Part shown: positions 13,882 to 17,154 of the stretch, piece by piece
Numbering within the stretch: the stretch's first letter is position 1
How the letters are laid out: every line of letters begins with the position of its first letter
Origin: DASUGM01 sp036274055
GTDB lineage: Bacteria > Acidobacteriota > Vicinamibacteria > Vicinamibacterales > SCN-69-37
Reading direction: 5' to 3'
Assembly: GCA_036274055.1 (NCBI GenBank)
Contig: DASUGM010000166.1
Location: forward strand, 1 to 17,154
Length of the DNA: 17,154 bases
The notes under the pieces: model-generated
The model's input: the letters and a program-made list of their open reading frames with translations, nothing else
What the model was told of the DNA's origin: nothing
Databases searched by the model: none
Position numbers and translations under genes: made by a program

Positions 13882-14615
13882 GTCGACAAGCCTAGGCTTC
13901 TTGTCGTTCGTCTACAAGAGACTTGCAGCCAACAGCGGCTGGTTTGCAGCGAGCGGGCGCGTCTGTATCGAAACCGGACATGTCGAGCAATCCAATTAGC
14001 TGTTACGAAGCGTCGGGGCTGCCCTTTGCGAGCTGAGTGAGAGGCGCTTGCCAAGAGCGAAAGCACAGGGAGAAGTCCGAGAAGACCAAGAGGAGCACCT
14101 CTCAAAGCCCTTCTCAGCGCCGGCGCCCGGTCCTCCTGGCTACTCGCCTTGCTGAGCGTCCGACCTTTCCCGCGCGGCGCCGGTGCCGCAGGCGCGCGGC
14201 CGCTCAGTTCATCGGACTTTTCGTACGCTTCGCGCAGCCAGTCGGTGATCGGCGCCTCGACCTGATCCCGATGAGTGACGTCGACGAAGTGCACGAGCTT
14301 GGTGCGCGACGACGGCTCGACGCGCCGAATCTGGCGTGCCTTGATGGCGCGGCCGAGAAAGATGCAGACCTCGAGGGCTTTCCGCTTCGGCCGCACGAAG
14401 AAATAGCATGCCTTGCGGGAGAACATGATCGAATGGTGCGAGGCGTAGACGCGCTGCTCGCCGAACTCGAGCGCGGTCTCATGCAGCCGATCCCACGCCT
14501 CCCGCAGGTCGTCGGAGAGATCCTTCGTGAGCGCCGCCGGAGTCGTCGTCCAGCAGTCGTGCGCCGCTCCCGCCTCGATCCACTGCTTGCAGTGGTAGCA
14601 CTCCCGGCCGGCCAT
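13749..14615 (-). CDS. DUF5655-like protein with read-through C-terminus
   Basis: From the ATG at 14615 the frame is open for 288 residues. The first part holds ECYHCKQW and AHDCW, a CxxC plus His/Cys set that could bind zinc. Residues about 35-145 (DDLREAWDRLHETALE, ASHHSIMFSRKACYFFVRPK, ALEVCIFLGRAI, THRDQVEAPITDWLREAYEKS) look like a DUF5655 domain, which lacks a known function. After KSDELSG the sequence loses all domain character. It runs in frame through repeat copy D (giving LGLLGLLPVLSLLASA) and on into the start of the permease gene, overlapping it by 133 bp in another frame. The native stop is therefore missing, probably lost near 14120-14200. The 5' end also overlaps the radical SAM frame by 137 bp. 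Real gene, degraded or mis-terminated 3' end; the coding body ends near 14120. Confidence 0.55.
   Translation of the reverse strand: MAGRECYHCKQWIEAGAAHDCWTTTPAALTKDLSDDLREAWDRLHETALEFGEQRVYASHHSIMFSRKACYFFVRPKRKALEVCIFLGRAIKARQIRRVEPSSRTKLVHFVDVTHRDQVEAPITDWLREAYEKSDELSGRAPAAPAPRGKGRTLSKASSQEDRAPALRRALRGAPLGLLGLLPVLSLLASASHSARKGQPRRFVTANWIARHVRFRYRRARSLQTSRCWLQVSCRRTTRSLGLSTWEPCCLPPSASFARTSATPPPSSSRSAWASARARQFFRRSRAC
13885..13918 (-). promoter_or_regulatory. Overlapping palindromes upstream of the ADOP permease
   Basis: GACAAG (13885-13890) and CTTGTC (13900-13905) flank the perfect 12-bp palindrome AAGCCTAGGCTT (13888-13899). A second pair, CTTGT (13900-13904) and ACAAG (13914-13918), overlaps it. 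GTCTACA at 13910-13916 is the same heptamer found upstream of the propeller gene at 5241-5247. The sites begin 4 bp from the permease ATG, a good position for a repressor; the regulator is unknown. Confidence 0.4.
13919..14036. other. Short gap between the permease promoter and repeat copy D
   Basis: No independent gene seen. It holds an inverted pair CAGCC (13926-13930) and GGCTG (13937-13941) and a comparatively AT-rich stretch around 13989-14010 (CAATCCAATTAGCTG) that may be the -35/-10 zone of the permease promoter. The read-through frame of the DUF5655-like gene crosses it. Confidence 0.35.
14037..14116 (+). repeat. Palindromic element copy D (truncated)
   Basis: GTGAGAGGCGCTTGCC then AAGAGCGAAAGCACAGGGAG matches the left end of copy B. 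The match continues through GACCAAGAGGAGCACCTCTCAA and CCCTTCTC, where it stops; the right TCTCTGTGA end is missing. It is read through by the DUF5655-like frame. Confidence 0.75.
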
Positions 14616-15993
14616 CCTTGATTCTAGTGACTTTCGCCAGAACGCTTTCAAGGATTGGCGTCATCGCCCGGAGCTGTCGTGCGCGGATCACGAGATCCCA
14701 GAGCGGCTCGAATTTCTTCCAGCCGGCGGCGTAGAAGAAGTGCTTGGCCTGGTGTTTGATCGAATCGTGCGATCGCGCCCCTTGCGCGATCGCGCCCCAG
14801 CGGTAGAACTCGCGATAGGCCCAGTCGTAGCCGTGCTTGAGCGCGGCCGGTGACAGGCGCGCCGGCTGATAAACGACCGTACGCGTGTCGTAGAGATCCC
14901 AGTCGCGCGTGGTGATGCGGCCGGCCGCTTCCATGCGGGCAAACAGCCGCGTCCCGGGATACGGCGTCTGGATGTGAAACGTCGCGGTGGTGATGCCGTG
15001 CTCGACCGCCCAGTCCACCGTCCGCCGGAACACGCTCTCGTCGTCGTCGTCCATGCCGAAGACGAAGCTGCCGTTGATCATCACGCCGAGATCGTGCAGC
15101 CGCCTGGTCACCGCGGCGTAGTCGCGGCCGAGATTCTGGCGCTTGTTGCTGCTGGTGAGATTCGCCGGCGAGAGCGTCTCGAAGCCGACGAAGATGCTGC
15201 GCAGGCCGGCTTCGGCAGCGCGTTCGATCAGATCGCCGCGCAGGATCGAATCGACCGTGGCCGCGCCCTGGAACAGCCGGCGCATCCCGCGCATCCCGTC
15301 GAACAGCGCGGTGGCGAACCGGCGGTCGCCGAGCAGATGGTCGTCGAGAAAATACAGATGACGTCCCGGCAAACGCGCGATCTCCGCCAGCGCGTCGTCG
15401 ACGCGCTGCGTGTAGAACGACCGGCCGCCGTCGAAGAACGCGTCCTTGTAGCAGAAGTCGCAATGCTGCGGGCAACCCCGAGTGACGACGATCGAGTTCG
15501 GCACGAGATAACGGCGGCGACTGATCAGATCGCGCCGGATTGGCGGAATGCGATCGAGCGTGCGGCCGGCGGTGGAGACATAGCGCGTGGAAAAATGGCC
15601 GGCGCGGAACTCGGCGAGGAACTGCGGAAATGTCTGGTCGCCCGGGCCGAGAAAGATCACGTCGGCGTGCGCCGCGGCCTCGTCCGGCAGCGAGGTCACG
15701 TGCAGGCCGCCCAGCGCAACCGGGCAGCCGCGGGCGCGGTAGTGATCCGCGATCGCGTAGGCACGGCGCGCGTTGGTGATGTACACCTGAATGACGACAA
15801 GGTCCGGCCGGTCGTCGATGCCGAGCGCCTGGACGTGCTCGTCGACGATGGTGGCTTCGTCGTCTGGCGCAAGATAGGCGGCGAGCGTCGCCAAACCGAG
15901 GGGCGGAAACAGCGAGTATTTGATCGGCCGCCAATATGGACTGGTCGCTTCAGTCAGGGCCGGCAAGATGAACTTGACGCGCAGCGAGCGCAC
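14479..15993 (-). CDS. B12-binding-domain radical SAM protein
   Basis: 504 residues from a GTG at 15993. Residues 1-140 form the cobalamin-binding-like Rossmann domain (VKFILPALTEATSPYW, SLFPPLGLATLAAYL, ATIVDEHVQAL, DLVVIQVYITNARRAYAIA, CPVALGGLHVTSLPDEA, ADVIFLGPGD). The radical SAM core carries VTRGCPQHCDFCY with Cys174, Cys178 and Cys181 binding the 4Fe-4S cluster. It continues with LYFLDDHLLGDRR, IFVGFETLSPANL, INGSFVFGMDDDDE and TPYPGTRLFARME, all standard for the BchE/HpnR-like COG1032 group. These enzymes methylate or rearrange lipids, hopanoids, tetrapyrroles or natural products; the substrate here is not readable. The C-terminal 45 residues overlap the DUF5655-like start in another frame and look non-native beyond AMTPILESVLAKV. 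It is divergent from the sugar-transferase gene, 28 bp away. Confidence 0.9.
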   Translation of the reverse strand: MRSLRVKFILPALTEATSPYWRPIKYSLFPPLGLATLAAYLAPDDEATIVDEHVQALGIDDRPDLVVIQVYITNARRAYAIADHYRARGCPVALGGLHVTSLPDEAAAHADVIFLGPGDQTFPQFLAEFRAGHFSTRYVSTAGRTLDRIPPIRRDLISRRRYLVPNSIVVTRGCPQHCDFCYKDAFFDGGRSFYTQRVDDALAEIARLPGRHLYFLDDHLLGDRRFATALFDGMRGMRRLFQGAATVDSILRGDLIERAAEAGLRSIFVGFETLSPANLTSSNKRQNLGRDYAAVTRRLHDLGVMINGSFVFGMDDDDESVFRRTVDWAVEHGITTATFHIQTPYPGTRLFARMEAAGRITTRDWDLYDTRTVVYQPARLSPAALKHGYDWAYREFYRWGAIAQGARSHDSIKHQAKHFFYAAGWKKFEPLWDLVIRARQLRAMTPILESVLAKVTRIKDGRPGVLPLQAVDRGGSGARLLDDDSGGAHEGSLRRPAGGVGSAA

Positions 15994-16021
15994 AATGCTT
16001 TGTAATGTAAAGTAATATGCA
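15994..16021. promoter_or_regulatory. AT-rich 28-bp divergent promoter region
   Basis: The only strongly AT-rich stretch in the right half of the window (AATGCTTTGTAATGTAAAGT then AATATGCA). It separates two divergent starts and contains the imperfect palindrome CTTTGTAATGTAAAG. Two promoters in so short a space imply overlapping elements and very short or absent leaders; neither start has a Shine-Dalgarno. Confidence 0.45.
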
Positions 16022-16642
16022 ATGTCAATGAGGCGTCTGGGCGACCTTGCCGGCGCGACCGCGGGCGTGCTGGTGTTCGCGCCATTCATGGCGGTGATCA
16101 GCGCCGCGGTCTGGCTCGACGACGGCGGCCCGATTCTCTTTCGCCAGACGCGGGTCGGCGTGCGGCGACGCCCGTTCACGATTCTCAAGTTCAGGACGAT
16201 GCGCAACGGCGAGGTCACCCGGGTCGGGCGAGTGCTGCGCGCCACCGGACTCGACGAGATCGCGCAGTTCTTCAACATCGTGCGCGGCGACATGTCGGCG
16301 GTTGGTCCGCGGCCCCTGACTGAGGCTGACGTTCAGCGTCTCGGTTGGGGGGCTGCCGAGTTCGATTTTCGGTGGGACGCAAAGCCCGGCCTGACCGGCC
16401 TCGCGCAAATCGCCGGTACGCACGCCGCCGCCGAATCGCTCGCGCTCGACCGCGAATACCTGGCGCGGCGGACGGTGCGGCTCGACCTGTGGTTGATTGC
16501 GCTGTCGTTCGCGGTGAACGCGTTCGGCAAGACACGAGTTCGCGCCTTCATGCAGCGCCGGCGCGCGCCAAGAGCGAATCACAGGGAGAAGACCGAGAAG
16601 AGCGGGAGAAAATCCCGGAGAGTGTTTGGCAAAACCCTCTAG
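16022..16642 (+). CDS. Small polyprenyl-phosphate sugar-1-phosphate transferase (PglC/WcaJ-type)
   Basis: 206 residues. The N-terminal hydrophobic segment LAGATAGVLVFAPFMAVISAAVWL is the re-entrant membrane anchor of monotopic phosphoglycosyl transferases. GGPILFRQTRVGVRRRPFTI, LKFRTM, RATGLDEIAQFFNIVRGDMS with the catalytic Asp78-Glu79, VGPRPL and KPGLTGLAQI are the family motifs in order. The enzyme moves a sugar-1-phosphate from a nucleotide-sugar onto undecaprenyl phosphate at the inner membrane, starting a glycan or exopolysaccharide. There is no large N-terminal domain, so it is the minimal form. Residues after about 172 (VRAFMQRRRAPRANHREKTE...) leave the family and run into the palindromic repeat, ending at a TAG created in repeat unit 1. 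The native C-terminus has probably been changed. Confidence 0.92.
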   Translation: MSMRRLGDLAGATAGVLVFAPFMAVISAAVWLDDGGPILFRQTRVGVRRRPFTILKFRTMRNGEVTRVGRVLRATGLDEIAQFFNIVRGDMSAVGPRPLTEADVQRLGWGAAEFDFRWDAKPGLTGLAQIAGTHAAAESLALDREYLARRTVRLDLWLIALSFAVNAFGKTRVRAFMQRRRAPRANHREKTEKSGRKSRRVFGKTL

Positions 16643-16679
16643 GCTCTTCCTCTTGGTTTTCTCGTGCTTCTCCCTGTGA
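16579..16679 (+). repeat. Palindromic element core in array unit 1
   Basis: Runs TCACAGGGAGAAGACCGAG to TCGTGCTTCTCCCTGTGA; the 13-bp ends are perfectly inverted. An inner hairpin CGGGA-gaaaa-TCCCG (16603-16617) is absent from copies A-C. At 101 bp it is 12 bp shorter than the cores of units 2 and 3. Confidence 0.85.
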
Positions 16680-16754
16680 AATCCGCTCGTGGCAAATGTC
16701 TTTTCAGAGCCGGATGCGCGCCTTCATGCAGCGTCGGCGCGCGCCAAGAGCGAA

Positions 16755-16867
16755 TCACAGGGAGAGGACAGAGAAGAGCGGGAGAAAATCCCGGAGAGTG
16801 TTCGGCAAAACCCTCGATTTGATCCTCGCGGCTCTTCCCCTTGGTTTTCTCGTGCTTCTCCCTGTGA
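16755..16867 (+). repeat. Palindromic element core in array unit 2
   Basis: 113-bp core with AGGACAGAG in the left arm and TTCCCCTTGG in the right arm. It contains the GATTTGATCCTCGCGG segment missing from unit 1. Confidence 0.85.
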
Positions 16868-16942
16868 AATCCGCTCGTGGCAAATGTCCTTTCAGAGCCG
16901 GATGAGCGCCTTCATGCAGCGCCGGCGCGCGCCAAGAGCGAA

Positions 16943-17055
16943 TCACAGGGAGAAGACCGAGAAGAGCGGGAGACAATCCCGGAGAGTGTTTGGCAAAACC
17001 CTCGATTTGATCCTCGCGGCTCTTCCTCTTGGTTTTCTCGTGCTTCTCCCTGTGA
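16943..17055 (+). repeat. Palindromic element core in array unit 3
   Basis: 113-bp core whose marker bases match unit 1 (AAGACCGAG, GTGTTTGG, TTCCTCTTGG) apart from one base in the inner hairpin loop (GACAA for GAAAA) and the segment that unit 1 lost. Confidence 0.85.
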
Positions 17056-17130
17056 AATCCGCTCGTGGCAAATGTCTTTTCAGAGCCGGATGCGCGCCTT
17101 CATGCAGCGTCGGCGCGCGCCAAGAGCGAA

Positions 17131-17154
17131 TCACAGGGAGAGGACAGAGAAGAG
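17131..17154 (+). repeat. Start of palindromic element core in array unit 4 (cut by window end)
   Basis: TCACAGGGAGAGGACAGAG with the unit-2 marker bases. The array continues beyond the window, so its total copy number is unknown. Confidence 0.8.

Larger units (their letters stand above)
16541..17154 (+). repeat. Tandem array (176/188/188 bp units plus a partial fourth) carrying palindromic elements and a gene 3' end
   Basis: The marker CGCGCCTTCATGCAGCG occurs at 16541, 16717, 16905 (first base changed) and 17093, giving units of 176, 188 and 188 bp and a fourth cut by the window end. Each unit holds about 40 bp of the sugar-transferase 3' coding end, then a palindromic element core (TCACAGGGAG...CTCCCTGTGA), then TCCGCTCGTGGCAAATG and a spacer ending CAGAGCCGGATG. 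Unit 1 is 12 bp shorter at CCCTCTAGG, which makes the stop of the sugar transferase. Units 1 and 3 share marker bases (AAGACCGAG, GTGTTTGG, GCGCCGGC), while 2 and 4 share others (AGGACAGAG, GCGTCGGC), an alternating pattern. Confidence 0.93.

Noticed and set aside
14648..15934. Long alternative minus-strand frame inside the radical SAM gene
   Set aside because: Arg-rich frame with no motifs; the overlapping frame carries the CxxxCxxC cluster motif and all family motifs.
16345..16905. Alternative plus-strand frame across the sugar-transferase 3' end and repeats (LGFLVLLPVK-type hydrophobic stretches)
   Set aside because: The hydrophobic stretches come from translating the CTTGGTTTTCTCGTGCTTCTC arm of the repeat; there is no start signal.
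16755..17134. Two minus-strand frames beginning MIRSWRAP (first at 16755-16976, second at 16943-17134)
   Set aside because: Direct products of array units 2-4; they contain no independent coding signal.
16541..17154. Possible CRISPR array
   Set aside because: Units are 176-188 bp and nearly identical throughout, with no short repeat/unique spacer alternation and no cas gene.

Overview
The window looks like chromosomal DNA of a GC-rich Acidobacteriota member, probably near the Vicinamibacteria. That placement is inferred from an orphan duplicated MacB/FtsX-type permease with no ATPase beside it (ADOP type), a membrane-anchored PQQ-like propeller protein with a WPGFRGPDRDGV entry motif, a small secreted GCLQPGS-type protein, and many palindromic intergenic repeats. 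No rRNA, tRNA, CRISPR array, transposase or integrase was recognised.

Layout. (1) Bases 1-5037, minus strand: a compact five-gene run. In transcription order it holds a small alpha/beta protein, a DyP-type peroxidase, an uncharacterised protein with a possible glutamine-amidotransferase-like core, a secreted beta-barrel 'MetA-pathway/transporter' protein (4-bp ATGA overlap with the gene before it), and a flavin disulfide-reductase homologue that lacks both redox cysteines and is cut by the window start. (2) 5251-7110, plus strand: a multi-pass membrane protein fused to a PQQ-like propeller, with TGTAGAC/GTCTACA palindromes just upstream. (3) 7265-11173, minus strand: a DUF2079 membrane protein, a PAP2 phosphatase, a small secreted protein with a textbook terminator, and an AlkD-like DNA alkylation repair protein. 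(4) 11192-11427: a 236-bp long inverted repeat. (5) 11440-15993, minus strand: an ADOP permease, a DUF5655-like gene that has lost its stop, and a B12-binding radical SAM enzyme. (6) 16022-16642, plus strand: a small polyprenyl-phosphate sugar phosphotransferase, transcribed divergently from the radical SAM gene. (7) 16541-17154: a tandem array running off the window end.

The most unusual feature is a family of palindromic elements (ends TCACAG(A/G)GAGA...TCTCCCTGTGA). There are eight copies here: three about 110-122 bp long, one truncated, and four in the terminal array. They do not simply sit between genes. One supplies the stop codon of the propeller gene, one the GTG start of the DUF2079 gene, one is read through by the DUF5655-like gene, and the terminal array has amplified the 3' end of the sugar-transferase gene together with the element. 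A second tandem pair carries what looks like the C-terminal tail of a PQQ-propeller gene. A GGGGACGGGGGT hairpin and the 236-bp inverted repeat are two further, unrelated repeat types.

How the genes work together is only partly readable. The DyP run looks like one transcription unit, possibly coupling a heme peroxidase, a flavoprotein and an outer-membrane channel. The radical SAM and sugar-transferase genes share a 28-bp AT-rich divergent promoter region and may both act on envelope lipids or glycans.
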